DNA of 64,000 nucleotides from Dermatemys mawii (GCA_007922305.1 ML677335.1:34242113-34306112), one strand, 5' to 3'. Shown: positions 11,448-24,719, counted from the first letter of the stretch. Notes: a model not told the origin generated them from the sequence alone. Program-made: numbers and translations.

Positions 11448-12509
11448 CAAATGTCACAATGTATATTACCCACAAAGTTGTGCCACTGCCAGTTGTAAGA
11501 GAATACATTAATGCAAATCTCACCAGTATATCTTATGGAAGTCTCACCCCATTAGCTCATTTGCTACAGATTTCCAATATGCAACGGTTGACTCAGATCT
11601 ACTATTACCAACAAAAGGAAAGAGACCAAAAATAAATTTGACAGATACTGCTGATGATGGGTCCATGACAGCATAACTAAGTCAAGCTGCAATATTCCTC
11701 TGCTGCTGTCTTTAGTTCTACTGTTGCTGTTATACCTAGGATGCCTGAGTTGATGTTCAGCAAAATAGTTAATGAAAACACAGTGTTCGCAGTGGATGGG
11801 AACCTGTGAAAATGACTGCTACCACTGAGAAATATCTGTGTCCCTTTGTCTTTCCTCCTCCTCCTCTTCCCCCACTAAAACAGAATCACGCCTTTTATTG
11901 CTGCACGTGTGTTTTAGTGTCTCAGGAAAAACAAAAGAGGAGGTGTGATTAATTCCTCCAATGCAGATTTCTATTGGATAACGTTCTGTTTAATTTCCTA
12001 AGGGGCAGTGTTGTAGGTAAACCAGCAAATTTATATTATTTAGACACAGCTAGTTCTCAACAGGACTCTACATGCATCAGGAAGGTATGTCTAATTAGCT
12101 GCTCTCTTATTCCAAATCCCAACCCCTTAACCTAACCCCTTCTTCCATAGCATGGGAATCAAAATGTGATTAGGGGCTGAAGAGACTGAACTGCAAGGAA
12201 AGATTAGTGCTAGATTGTGCCAAAGAGTCACCATACTGCATATAAGGTATTATGGAAATCCACTCCTCCAGGGGCCATTCCCTTCCTAAGCTCCCAGCTG
12301 TGCATATGTATGCAGCCTGCTCCACTGGTGAGCCCAGCTCACTTTGTGAGCCAGTGCAACTGGGTTCTGAGGGCTGCAGAGTATGCCAGAAGCATTGCCT
12401 CCTCCCTTCCTCCTTTGAGGCACACAAAGGGAGCAGTATCCAGGACCATGATTGTCCCTAGGCCTGCCCCACACTTGCAGCTCTTAGCACAGGGCCAATC
12501 ACAATCTGG
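11448..12509. other. Unassigned DNA
   Basis: The 12.2-12.5 kb part is less AT-rich and has overlapping frames up to 149 codons (plus, 12217-12666) and 99 codons (minus, 12339-12638). Frames on both strands of the same DNA with no domain argue against coding. No repeat was recognised before the CR1 end at 12510. Confidence 0.4.
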
Positions 12510-12680
12510 GACAGATACCAGGAGAAATTTTTTTTTGCCAGCAGTACATAGTAGGCTATCAACTAACATCCCAAGGAAGGTGGTGGAAACCCCATTGCCT
12601 GGCACATTTAAATCTAGAGAGGAGAAAACACTAAACAATGGGCAAAAAGAAACAATCCTATACTGACAGAGAGAATATTT
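12510..12680 (+). mobile_element. CR1 LINE 3' end
   Basis: It shows CCAAGGAAGGTGGTGGAAAC, CCCATTGCCTGGCACATTTA, then a GAGAAAACACTAAACAATGG stretch and AAACAATCCTATACTG, in the order of a reptilian CR1 3' end. It is a different subfamily from the copy at 8.15 kb. Confidence 0.75.
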
Positions 12681-13319
12681 AAACTAATGGGGAAATCTTA
12701 CAAACCAAGCTCCTCCTTTACCCCTGGAGGTGTTGTGCCTGATGAGGGATAATGCACCCAGGAGTTTATGCTGAGCCTTGGCAGCAGCACCATAAGTCCA
12801 TTAACATGGGTGGTGGCTTTAAGACATCATTAAGCCCTTAACCTGCGAGAATGACCAGCCGGTAACATTTTCTATTCACCCACACAGATAGAGCTACTAA
12901 AAACATTTGGCAGTGACTACAGAGAGCAAGCTGCCAAACACACAGTTACTTGAATGTCAATTTCTGTGCTCATGCCATGGTGCATCAGTTACAGCACAAA
13001 TTATACTAGTACCATCAATAGGGGCAGCACATACCTTATTGGAGAAAAAACACCATGAAGATAAATAAAACTAACAAAAACATACTTGCTTGGTCAAAAC
13101 TTTTGATAAATTACAAAAGCAATGATAGGCCAATTGCAGTACCCGCCATCCCATCCCAAAAGCCTTCACACTTAAAAAACAATACAGAAAAAAATACCAG
13201 TAATTCAAAATTGAGGCTCTAAGACTTCTTTGTAATGTCTAAATTCCTGTCCTGGCAAGCTCCTCTGGCCCTGATTCAGCAAAGCACTTAAGCATGTGCT
13301 TACCTGCAGCATTAAATCT
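12681..13319. other. Unassigned DNA with a palindromic-family fragment
   Basis: Positions 13265-13312 carry GATTCAGCAAAGCACTTAAG then CATGTGCTTACC, a half-site of the dispersed palindromic family. The rest is unclassified. Confidence 0.45.
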
Positions 13320-13790
13320 TCACAGCTTCATACACTTAAAGGCAGAAGGAATCATTAGATCATCTAGTGTGACCTCCTGTATATCACGGGCCATTAAATT
13401 TCAAGCAGTTACGGCTGTATTGAGTCCAATAACTTGTGTTTGTCTAAAGGCATTCCAGTCTTGATCTGAAGACATTGAGAGATGGAGAATCCACCAGTGC
13501 CCATGGTAGTTTGTTCCACTGGTTAATCACCTTCACTTTTTTAAAAAAATGTACCTATTTCCTGATTTGAATACATCTGGCTAGCTTCAGCTTCCAGCCA
13601 TTGGTTCTTGTTATGCCATTCCTCAATTAAAGAACCCATTCCTAGATTAAAGAGCCCATTAGTACCTGTTTCTTTCTATCTGTGAAGGTATTTAGACACT
13701 GTAATCAAGTTGCCACACAATCTTTTTTTTTTTTTTTAATAAACTAAGTAACATTGAACTCTTTGCTTTAGGTGCTTTGCTTTAGATCTA
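13320..13790 (-). mobile_element. CR1 LINE 3' region, minus strand
   Basis: The order of blocks AAGGCAGAAGGAATCATTAG, ATCATCTAGTGTGACCTCC, CAGTCTTGATCTGAAGACA, TTGTTCCACTGGTTAATCAC and TAATCAAGTTGCCAC is that of a reverse-complemented CR1 of the kind frequent in turtles. A run of about 16 T at 13722-13738 interrupts it. Confidence 0.75.
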
Positions 13791-14884
13791 ACCACATGCT
13801 GAATTGGGGGATCTGTATGTGGATAGGCCCCTACTCCCATATCCAACCCCATAAATCCAGGGCAGGGGTTCTGTTGGCTCAGGGTCATCTCATGTAGGGT
13901 AACTTGCAGGATTGGGGCCTAAATTGGTATCTACAGATGTTGAAGAAACCACAACTTTAAATGTTAAACATTTCTTGCTTTATCACAATTGGGCTACACT
14001 GATGCAAATATTTTAAGTGATAGGCAGATCATTTACCTTCATTAGTAATTTACTTGTCATGAACTCCTCCATCACTCCTATGAATACCATGTTGATATAT
14101 TATATACCTACTTTTGCATAAACAAAACTATTTAAATAATGACTTATGCCAACCTTAAAATGGTCTTTGGGCTCCACACACAAAGGAATCACATGATAGG
14201 ACCAGGACAAACAGAAATCAAGAGAAAGTGTCAGAGGGCTTAAGTGACTGATCTACAGAAAAGAAGATTAAAGCCATCTTGTGCCAGATAGGAGCAGCCA
14301 TCACTGTTCCGGACAGAAACAGCTGTCAATGAAGGTGTGATGTGGAACTGCTCTGCTCCAGAGGTAGCACTTTCTCCATACTCCCATGAGCACAAAGAGA
14401 ACTTGAGAATTGGGTGTCATTGGGATCTTAATAATTGGTATCTTTCTCAAAAAACATCACTTCTTAAAATATTTTAAATGGTAATTTCATACTTCATTTT
14501 TACTAAGAAAACTTTTTTACAAACGCCCTGTTTTCTTATTGGCTATTTCATTCTCATCTGTAACATGCTAAAACTTTGGGTATATCACAAAAAACCACAG
14601 CCGATGCTAAGGACTCTCCTTGGAGAGGAAAGAAAAGAATTCTTCCACAATGGCTCCAACAGTTAAAACCACTCTCCACAACTCTTTGGAACATCGATCA
14701 CTTTAAATTATGAGCTACTGATAGAATCATTTGAACTTTATTGGTTTATAATGAGTTCCTCAGCTGTGACTAAAGCTCAAGCCTATAAAATTAATTCCAA
14801 TAGCCACTTTGGGTGACTTGGTATTTTGCTTTATCTGCTATACTACAACATTATTAATACAGGCTGACTCGCAAACATTAAGGC
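13791..14884. other. Unassigned DNA
   Basis: No repeat or gene was recognised. The largest frame is 62 codons (plus, 14478-14666). Confidence 0.5.
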
Positions 14885-15000
14885 TGTGATCCAGGAAAGC
14901 ACCAGTGCATGTGCTTAACATTAAGCACATATGCAGTGAAATCATCAGGACTATTCATGTGCTTAGAGTTAAATAAGTGCTTAAGTGTTTTGCTGGACCT
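14885..15000. repeat. Palindromic amniote MITE-like relic
   Basis: Left arm GTGCATGTGCTTAACATTAA and right arm with ATGTGCTTAGAGTTAAATAA, CTTAAGTGTTTTGCTGGA form a diverged palindrome around 14940. This is one of the more complete copies of the AGCACTTAAGCATGTGCTTA family in the window. Confidence 0.6.
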
Positions 15001-17886
15001 TGATACAGTTAATATTCACTCTATTTCTGTTCTTATGCTATATAAGACTTGGGAAAAGCCTGTATCAAGACTTCCCCCTAAATTATTTGTTATTGCTGTT
15101 GCTAAAAAACATACATGTTAACTGAACATTTCACGCAACCATTTGGGAAAGTGCCTGTCCTTCTGCTGGCTTGCATACTCTTCTCTCTATGTCCTCTTCC
15201 TTGAAGTGTCTGGAAAATATCTTGGCTCAAGATGCCGCAGTAGGAAACTGCTTTTCACAGTAACTGCATGAACAAGCTGAAGGATGCACTACCCTTAGTG
15301 TAAGGCCAGTTTCCAAGTGGATTCTGACCTGTATTGCAAGTAACCAAAAGTTCCAAATATCATGTTGAGTGGGCTGCACGTGCCATGACTTGTTACACTT
15401 GCAGCATTAGGATTGCCTCTTGATTTTGTTTGTTTGTAGGTTAGAAATTGTTCAAGATACAATTTTGAACTATCAATTCGGTAGAAACTGTGTATTTTTA
15501 ACCAAACAATTACTTGTCTACAAAGCATACTAAAGTAAATAAATACCCATATCTGGAAAGGCTGTGGTGGATGGGCAACACATAAAAATATTAATTTCAT
15601 TTCAAGAACTTTAAACGATTACAGCAGTTTCACATCTCTGCACATCATTATCTAAAGTCTTGACTAACTAGCATATTATCCTAACCAGTTATGGAGAACT
15701 TGCCAATTAACACTTCTTATATCATGATTTTGTGAAGTCTCTGGTTCTTGCCTTTTATTGAAACATATCCCCATGATTCTGTGCGGAAGTTTTATGTACA
15801 GTCTGTGTCTATAGAACCATATGACTGCTGAGCTTCAAACAAACATTGCTAGTACATTTTGCGGCTGTGTACAGCTTAATGGACATGTTTAACTGAAAAA
15901 GTAACCCAATTAGGAAAGGTCCAATAATCTGGAGTAAGACAAGTCACACAGAAGAAGGCTGAGTAGCAAATAACATGGCTTCTATGAATCTCTTTGACTA
16001 GCTTGGTGTTAAACTTTGAAAAGATATAGTTCTTTTAAAAGCCAATACACCCAGATGGAGGTCTAAGTTAATAGAGGGTGTTGCAGATAGGTATTTGCTA
16101 ACATCTGCTATAGCTGCTTAAGTACAAAGAGAAAGGGTGAGAGGAAATGAGAAGGGTAGGCATCACAAACAATATTAGCAGACAATGAGCCATTTTAATG
16201 CAATGGAACAGTTGAGGGAGGTTGAGAAGAAACATTCTGAAATGCAATTTAAATAACATCAAAAATGTTTCCCTTTCTGATTGACCAGTTGGATATGGTT
16301 GTTAGTAGTTTGCTAATCTCTGTTAAATGTGGATCTTTTGGGTGAAAGGTATATCTCTTCATATTTCAATATTTAAGGTTAATTCCTCCCCCATCTTTCC
16401 TAACTGCTCATTTTTATTCAGCCACAATCCACTTTGCAGCATTGTAAACTATGCAGTGCAGAGAATGGATGTTGATCTCATTCCTTTTCTAGCATTTTTT
16501 TAAAAAGTATTTTAATCATTCTAAAATTCTTAGCATCATGTTTAGTAAAACAGGGTCTGATCCAAATCAACTGACATCAATAAAACACTTCCTATGACAT
16601 CAAAGGGCTTTATGTCAGGCCCACAATGCCTAACCTACTTCTTTCAGACATCCAAACATTGCTCAAATATACATTTAAATATGTCAATTTTTTTAAAGCT
16701 GTGTTTTACTTCTTATAGTGCTCAACAGTAAAAGTGTTCTTTGTGATGGAGGAGCAGAGTCCAAGTTGTTGAGGTAGCTCACGTAACTGAACATATAATC
16801 TATTACACTTTGATATCTACTGTATGCTCTGCAGGTTCCAGCAAATTCACAGTCTAATAATACTTTTTTTCTTGTGTGTCAACAACATGTTATTCATTTT
16901 GCTAACATCACCAGAGAGAGATCTTTAAAACCAAGAGGGCAGCACTAAGTAAGGGAGAGTTTTTCTACTATTAAAACTTTGACCTATTCACCAATGAATT
17001 ATTTCTCAGGACAAATGAATGAATGGGACAAATAAAACACAGCTACATTCCAGAATCAACCTCTTCACAATGGTTACCTATACAATAAACTCAGATTTCT
17101 TTTTGAAAGCAGATTTTATTTTCCCTCTTTTAAACAGTGACCATTGCTGTCCAGTTAATTTCTGGACAGTATGATTGATTAATTTCCATGCCAGTCTCAC
17201 AATGTTCTTCTAAGCTTACAGCTGTTTAACATCAGTGAGGATGTCTAAGCTCTGGAAAGAGATGAAAAAGAATAGGTATATTTGTTACTTCATGATAAAC
17301 TAAATTGTTGGAGAGTTTTTGAAGTACAGGCTTCCATGTGACATTTTTGCATGGAGGAAACTGACAGATATGAGTCATAATCCTTTTTGGAACCCAAAAC
17401 AGATCTCTAGTATACTGATGATGCTAAAAAGATAGGATCAATTACAGTATTGATCCAAGATCCCAAGATACTTGCCATAATCATTCTATAATTTTCACCA
17501 TGACCATCAAAATATAGAGAAATGATAAGTAGAAATATCAGTTTGTTTCCTACTAAACAACAACAATAAAAACACATTAACCTTCCCTCAAAACCTATGT
17601 AATAAAGTGGGTGAGATTAAAATCTAAGCACTAGTAGTGGTCTCAATATTGCAAAGAACATGAAGAGACAAGGTCTCTGCCCCAAGAAGTTTATCCTCCA
17701 AACAATCTAATGAACCATCGACACCAGTTTCTTTTTTGATATGTGATGACAGCCAGAGAACCCATGAAAACACAGATTGTTTTTGCCTGGTTTGCAACAA
17801 AACAAATAAGGACAAATTCTCTGCTACTGTATTTCCATTGTTTTCAGTTGTGTTAATCCAGACAAAATGTGGACCATAATTAGGAT
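15001..17886. other. Unassigned AT-rich DNA
   Basis: A palindromic-family fragment lies at 16550-16625 (GGGTCTGATCCAAATCAAC ... CATCAAAGGGCTTTATGTC). The largest open frame is 101 codons (minus, 15295-15600) without a domain. Confidence 0.45.
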
Positions 17887-17992
17887 CAGGGCCAGCTCTA
17901 GCCTTTTTTGCTGCCCCAACCAAAAAAAAAAAACAAAAAACCCCCCCCAAAACCGCACATGCTTCCTTGTCTGGTACCTGGAGCTGGCCATG
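17887..17992. mobile_element. 106-bp hAT MITE with imperfect 8-bp target duplication
   Basis: It begins CAGGGCCAGCTCTAGCC and ends with the inverted partner ACCTGGAGCTGGCCATG. The flanks are ATTAGGAT (17879-17886) and ATTAGCGT (17993-18000), identical at six of eight positions, consistent with an aged hAT target duplication. The interior contains a 12-A run followed by A/C homopolymers. Confidence 0.8.
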
Positions 17993-18000
17993 ATTAGCGT

Positions 18001-19999
18001 GACCAGGCAGCAAGTGTGAAAAATCAGGATGGCAGTGGGTGGGGAGGTAATAAGAGCCTATATAATAAAAACCCCAAATACCAACACTATCTCTATAAAA
18101 TCAGAACATATGATCATCTTACCCATAATCTTGGCAAGCAATATTGGAAATGAGTTAGATAACCAGCTAAGCTCAGCATGAAAATCAGTATTCTTCCTCT
18201 TACTACGTTCCTCCTTTAACACAACATGGTGTAACTTCCTTGGTGATATTCAGTTCTCCATCTGTGTGAACAGCTTGTCTTTTCATCTGTGTGGCAAGCT
18301 CTTCTGCCTTTTCTCTTGGTCTCTTTAGTATGGGTCTGACAGAACCAGGTAAGAAGATTAATTCTTAGTCCTTTCACTTAGCGTTTTCATTTGCTTATTT
18401 GCTGTGTTAGGATTTTCTCTCTTCTACATTCATTTTCTTCATCTCAGTTTTTGAGATTGAAATTTACTCCAAATGATATGAATTACATCTGAGCCATCCT
18501 AATCCACGATCCACATTTTCTAAATTAGTAGAAACTTTTTTCCACTTGGAGAGTACAGCAAGAGAAGGTGGAGCTAGTGAAACTGATTCTGGTCTTATTT
18601 GTAACAGTGTAAGAGGAACTTCATTGAAATTTATAGACTTACTCTGCAAAACCAGTAAGCAATCAGAATCAGGACATGTCACCATATGTTGCCTGGAGCA
18701 AGATCAGTCATCCATACTTGAGCTCTGCTCATATACTTTGTATTAACTGTTTCTTTGTGAACTGAATATTCTAGATGTTCCTGATGTCTGCCACATGGAA
18801 CCTGAAGTGTTCCAACAAAATAGGAGTCAGTTCTTACCAAGCATAACACAGGAAATCAATCACCAGTCATGTGGCCTGATTAAGCAAATATGCCATTCAG
18901 CATGTCCCCTATTATGTGATGCCAATTATCCTCCAATGGGGAATATTGGACCATTCTGTGCCCCGAACTTAGTACCTATTTGCCTTCATCCTAGTTCCTG
19001 CTCCTCCCCTTTAACATCAGCATTCTCTTATTATAACAACATTCTGATTTATTAATTCGCTGACTAAAATTACATTTATTTCTGCTTCCAACCTGCATCT
19101 TATTTTGGTCTAAATGCATTAAAATCTCATCCAATTTATCATGCCACTACCCACCAAGGAGCTAAAGAACCTATGGTGGACTATCATGAGATAGGGGTCA
19201 TGTCTGACCTATCTTATTTAAATGTATAGAGATAATCATAACTGACTGACACCTCAATCAAATTTTATGCATTCTCCAAATTCATCGACTCATTGAGATC
19301 ACTTATGAGACATAAGCCTCAGTAGAAGAATGCTCTAAAGTGTGTATTTTTGCTTCAATAAATTCACTGGCACAAGGAAATGATTCACAGATATATTCTG
19401 TACCTCCAATATATTTATGATCTATCAGTTTATTTATCTTTGGGATTTTTATCTGTAAAAGTGTGAACATTTGTGTGATTTTACCCTAAGGAATAATACT
19501 TGGAGAGTTTGAATTTTAAATCAAGGATTTTAATAATCTTTGCCAAAAATTAAGGTCAATTAATCTGTTATTCAATCACACTCAGTTGGAATGCAATGCT
19601 TACCGAAATATTTTGGCTGGCCCTCATGCTAAAACTCAAACATACACAAACTCATTAGACTGTACCAAGGACTCAACATATGTTTTTCTTTCTTATGGAA
19701 AACTGAGTTTTCAGTAAACGGAAAGTTTCAAAAACAATTTTCATAAAAATGTTAATATAAATATCCCAGACAATTCTGCAAAAAATGCAGTGGGTCCAAT
19801 TCAAATCCTGTGGAATGGAAACAACTTCATTTTTTTTTATTGACATTATTTTCATGTTTTACAACCAACCCTATTACACAATATGTATTTGTTTACTTAT
19901 GTAAATTTGTACCTCTAACTAAGTACCTACCCAGAGTTCTTGGTGTTTTTAGTAAATATTTGAAACAGAGTCCCAGACTGTAATCCTGCAGGTACTTAT
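18001..19999. other. Unassigned AT-rich DNA
   Basis: Frames of 60-86 codons on either strand show no domain and overlap on both strands around 18.46-18.75 kb. No repeat family was recognised. Confidence 0.45.
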
Positions 20000-20115
20000 G
20001 AACATGGGGCTTGATCTAAAAATCATTGAAGTCAATGGGAATCTTCCCATTGTGTTGAATGAGCTTTCCATTAGGCTCATGTATAACTTTACTGAGATAA
20101 GTAAAGTTATACATG
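20000..20115. repeat. Palindromic relic ending in a perfect 16-bp hairpin
   Basis: The segment CATTGAAGTCAATGGGAATC is the centre motif of the dispersed palindromic family. At its right end CATGTATAACTTTACT (20078-20093) is followed, after the 6-nt loop GAGATA, by its exact reverse complement (20100-20115). Confidence 0.8.
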
Positions 20116-21506
20116 TGCGGAACCATTTATAGGAACACAAGCCAAATCAGCAACAACAAACCAGTTCAGTAGCAAACAGTGAGTTCAGAGCATATTAGCA
20201 ACCTGTAGCCAAGATCAGTTCTTCTTACAGAAGTTGTTTTCACAGAACAAACACTTGAAAAAAGCCTCTTTTCAGAAAGAGGTCTGATGATTCATTCCTC
20301 AGCCAGCTAACACAATGCACATGTCAGTTGAGGTTATCAGCATTTGGCTATTACGTAGGCACCACAGTCCAAACGAGGAAAATAAACTCTATACATGTTC
20401 CTGACAAAACCTTCTCTGTGGCGAGCCAATTCTCAAAAGAGCAGCAGCAGCTGCATGTAAGTCTGAAGTTTATTGCTCCTTGACCACCTGAAAGAGTTTA
20501 AGCTCCCTTCCCTCATCCTTCCCTCATCCCTTATAGTTTAATGCTGAACTGCTCTGCTAAGAAGTTGAGACACGGGGACCAAGGACATAAAAGTTCCCTC
20601 CAAAGTCCTAGAATGTCTGTACCATCCATCACAACATAGAATCCTTTAATCCTTACCTCTGGCAAAATGCTACTGACATCAGTGGGATTTTGGTATGTGT
20701 ATATTTATTCCATGTTACATAAAAACAACAACAACAAGAACAACAACCTATGAATGTTGCAAGGGCAAGTAATCAAAGTTCAGGAGATGGCAGACTTAAT
20801 TCACTGAATGAGGTCCCGTTGAAATAAAAAAGTGATCACTTAATTAAAGACTATATTTTAACACATATGCACTAGGGGGGCAAACAAAGCTTGCCTGAAT
20901 AACCTTAATTCTGGCATTTCTTATTTTTTGATTGCTTGATTTTCTACCTTCATATATTGCATAACTTCCCGAGTTTTATTAAAAATAAACAAACAAAAGT
21001 TTCATCATGTGGGACCTTATTGGTACTCTACCCAAGTCCTCAGGTAGGTTAGGATCTTGAGCTCTACAGCACAGAGCACAACTGCCACTTGAGCTAACAG
21101 AATAACAAGAAGCAATAGGAGACTGTTCTCTTGTATGTTGACCTGCCACTAGAAAGGGAATGGAGAGACATACTTCGCCAATGCATTTCACAGCTATGTG
21201 TTGGACAGCAAAGGTATGGTGAGACACAGGAATAATGGGTTCAACTCCAGGTTCTTCACAGGAGTGAACTCTAGTGGTTACAGAACCTTCTGCCCATCCG
21301 TACTTTCCCCCAGTCTCTCCTTTCTTTTCCTTTTCCCCCAGCTCATGTCTTCCCCCCACCCCGCCTTCTGCCCCATCCTCCCTCTGCTCCTATCTTCTCC
21401 CCTTCCTAGTTCATACTACTGCTTATGTTCTCCCTTCTGTTGCCTCTCCCATCCCCAGCCCCACCCCTTGCTCACAGTTGAAGTACAGCTCGATGAAGCT
21501 GAACCA
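20116..21506. other. Unassigned DNA with a strong pyrimidine-rich tract
   Basis: From about 21298 to 21475 the plus strand is heavily C/T (for example TCTCTCCTTTCTTTTCC and CCTCCCTCTGCTCC). Frames crossing it, up to 133 codons, are low-complexity Ser/Pro/Leu and are not taken as genes. A 126-codon minus frame (20979-21359) also lacks a domain. Confidence 0.5.
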
Positions 21507-21894
21507 GAGCTAGATGGAGTTATACTGATTGGTCGAGAAAAGCATTGTGAGGAATTTTCAGCCATCTTGCACTCTCTGTTGGTGGAAGATATACCATAAC
21601 TGGTTAGTTCAGTCTGCATTTTGGAAATGCTGCTGAATTCTTCACTGATGCTAAGCACTCATACAGTCATGTCTGAAAGTAACACTTTTAGCATCTCCAG
21701 TTGGCTAGGAGACTGTGTTCTATCCTTGTGGAGGAAGATCTGGCCTCAATTAGATATATATATTAACTACTATATATATAATGCAGACTGGACTAACCAG
21801 GTATGGTATATCTTCAACCAACGGAGAGTGCAAGATGGGTGAAAATTCCTCACAATGCTTTTCTTGACCAATCAGTATAACTCCATCTAGCTCT
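21507..21894. mobile_element. Foldback (long inverted repeat) element
   Basis: Arms of about 114 bp lie at 21507-21620 and 21781-21894 in opposite orientation, with about 160 bp between them. Landmarks are GAGCTAGATGGAGTTATACT on the left and AGTATAACTCCATCTAGCTC on the right. By eye about nine in ten positions match. Both arms translate to a shared peptide containing LDGVILIG, but on opposite strands, so the similarity is one of DNA and not of two genes. The spacer holds a TATATATA stretch. I cannot place it in a named family. Confidence 0.75.
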
Positions 21895-23513
21895 GCAACC
21901 AGTCTCCTTAAAGCATGGGCTACCAAAAACACACCAAACCTGTCTTCTACTCCTTACAGTTCCTCCCCAGAAAACACCATGTTGAATTCAATGTTTAAGT
22001 CCTGATTTTCAGAGTTCTCAATTGTTTTGGCCCACCTAACGCTCAGAAACAAGAACTACAGTTGACAACTCTGCTCCCCAGGCACAATGGAACTGTTCAC
22101 AGTAAGGGTAAAGCTGGTCCATGTAGGAGAAAGGTTTCTTAAAGGCTAGTCCAAGAGTTGGGAATGAACTCCCACAAAATAAAACCAGTACTGCCTTCCC
22201 CTGCACGTATAAGGAGTACTTCACCGTTGCTTTTGCTAACAGAAGCATATACTACAGTGTACATATATTCAATTATTTTAAAAATATAAAAACCCAAATA
22301 CAATTTATCCTGGGATACAGAAAAAGAGAAAGAACAGCATGTAAGAGGTGCTAGTCATATCACTGAATGTTCCTCTGCAAGCACTTAAATACTATGTTGA
22401 AATGTACAAGTGCATAAAACTGAACAGAATAGTTAGCCTGTAAATAATGCTAATAGGAATAGATAGGTACTCTTTCCCTTTTTGTTGTAAAACAAAATAA
22501 ATACATAAAATTAAAATCAGACAACACAGATATTTGACATTCACTTTTATAACCTGTATAAAAATGAGCAGCAGAATCAGATACAATGAAATTGTTTATC
22601 TTCTATCTTTATAGATTCTTTTTCTCTGGTTACTCAGACTATTACAGCATTGTTTTCTCTTGGTTCTTGTTGATCTGATCAGTAAATTCCCACTGAGTAA
22701 ACAGCACTGAGAGAATGCCACTGCTGAGAATATAGTACTTTTTTATTTCCATTTATCAAATGCTTGTCCCTTGCAGCTCCCTATAACCTAAAACACAACC
22801 ACTTTAGAATGTTTTAGGACACGTAGCACAGATTTTCAGTTGCTCAGATTAAACAACAGCTAAACATCTAGTTTTCAGACTGTGCAATCAAGATAACAGA
22901 GCAATCCACCACATACTACAACTCCAGTCACCCACTGTCCAGAACACACGCCAATACACAGAGATAGCCAAAAGAGGAGCTAGTAGTGATAATTTCAGAA
23001 ATGTCTATGCAAGTTAGGTGCCTAAATCCCAGTCATTTCAAAGGAAGTTAAGCAGGTAAGGCACCTTGGCCATGAGGCACTTCTGAAAATCCCACTATAG
23101 AGCTGTATTAACAAATGTATTTCATATTTGCACCCAGGTATCTTTCTTTAACTGACAAATCTGATTTCTGTGATTCTGTAATACTCTGTTAACCTCCCTA
23201 TATGAAAATGTATTTGAAATATAACTCCTAATGCTGTTTTGTAAAGATCAGTCATGGTATATTCCAACACACAAATTCATTTCCAAAACTTTTAAGATTA
23301 CTTTTATGTTTAGCACACGATTCTACATAATTGTCGCAGTACTCCGCAATAAAGTTACATCATTCTGTCATAATTGGGACCCTTAGAAAATCATGGGCAT
23401 TCTAAAATCAGGATTTTTTCTGATTTTGACATTGCTTAATAACTTTGCTGGTTGCTTGCTTCACTCTCTAATGGGCAAGGGTTTTACTCAAAGATAAAAG
23501 CAATATCCCCAGT
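21895..23513. other. Unassigned AT-rich DNA
   Basis: No gene or repeat was recognised. The frames are 64-70 codons, minus strand, without domains. Confidence 0.45.
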
Positions 23514-23632
23514 CATATGTGCTGGAACTAGGGGTGCTGCCATGCCCCCTAGCTTGAAGTAGTAACAACAACCCAAATACATGGTTTCTGCCTTTGGAAC
23601 CCCCCACTGTAAAAAGTGTTCCAGCACTACTG
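23514..23632. mobile_element. 119-bp hAT MITE with degenerate 8-bp target duplication
   Basis: The terminal repeats share GTGCTGGAAC (left, 23519-23528) and GTTCCAGCAC (right, 23618-23627), with CA/TG outermost. The flanks TCCCCAGT and TTCCCAAT agree at six of eight positions. The interior GGGGTGCTGCCATGCCCCCT is the GC-rich head typical of this turtle MITE as I recall it. Confidence 0.7.
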
Positions 23633-24719
23633 TTCCCAATGAAAAATGCTGCTTCCAAACTAGCCACAAATGAAAAATCTTCCAGGCAAAAGAGCAACAA
23701 GCCCCCATCACCCTGTGGGATCTCTTCAAAAGAAATAAACAATACCATCTTAGAGTAACTCTTTTCTAATGAAAGAATCCAAAGATGTTTCAGCAATACC
23801 CCATTCTCAAATGCTATGGAAAGTCTTCAGTAGATGAATCATTATCTGTCTGAATCAAATATGCTCAATCTTTTCTGTAAAACAGAATGAAACGAAAGCT
23901 TCTGATAGTGAAACATATTCAGTTGTGAAACTAAGGAAAAACAATTTCTCTTAATCAAATAGCCCATTGCCAGCAATAGCTCTGCTGTCCAGGCCTTCAT
24001 AAAAGCTATAATGTAGGAATGGAAAAAAAAATCTGTATAAATTACATCTTAATAAATTGACCTCCTCACACTACTGTGCCTTATCAAACCCTCTTTGCTG
24101 CGGATCCCTATAACATTCTAAACCTGTGAGCAGTTTTAAATGGCCATAATATTTTTAAAACTGAAGCTCCCCAATTGTGCTGTGTAGATCACTGTTGGTC
24201 CTTAAGCATTCCAAAAGGATCAGTCTCCAGAAAACAAACATGAACAACTTCTGCCCTGAAAGTGATATTTCAAAAAGTTATGTGAAATAACATTGGATAT
24301 AAAGAAAACTGTTTTGCAGTTTAACTATAATACATGCTGTCAGGCACAGAGACTGCTGGATGGAAGAATCTGTTTAAATTAGTTGTCAAGGGAATAAAAT
24401 TTTATATTAGCAACACACTAGACAGTCTAGTTTTTTTCACTTTAAGCATTGATTACATCTTATTTTACTAATGAACAATAATTACCACTAATGAGGAACA
24501 AATAAGCTAATTGGGAGCTGTAGATTACTAGTTTATTTGCTTTCCTGTACAATATAAGGTGTTAATCATTTGGAATGTGTTGGATGGCTTTCCTTTAGAT
24601 GGTTAATATTTTGTATTGGAATATTTTTAACATTAAAGTACAAAAAAGTAAGAAACCAAATAAGTGCACCTCACTGAGAAATGTACTAAAATATATGCAT
24701 GAACACATAGACATATTTC
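23633..24719. other. Unassigned AT-rich DNA
   Basis: Nothing was recognised. The sequence is low in GC and has no frame longer than about 60 codons beyond those overlapping the preceding MITE. Confidence 0.45.

Noticed and set aside
12217..12666. 149-codon plus frame
   Set aside because: Three other frames on both strands cover the same DNA and its 3' part is a CR1 tail.
21198..21599. 133-codon plus frame with Ser/Pro/Leu runs
   Set aside because: The low-complexity part is the pyrimidine tract and the C-terminal part is one arm of the foldback element.
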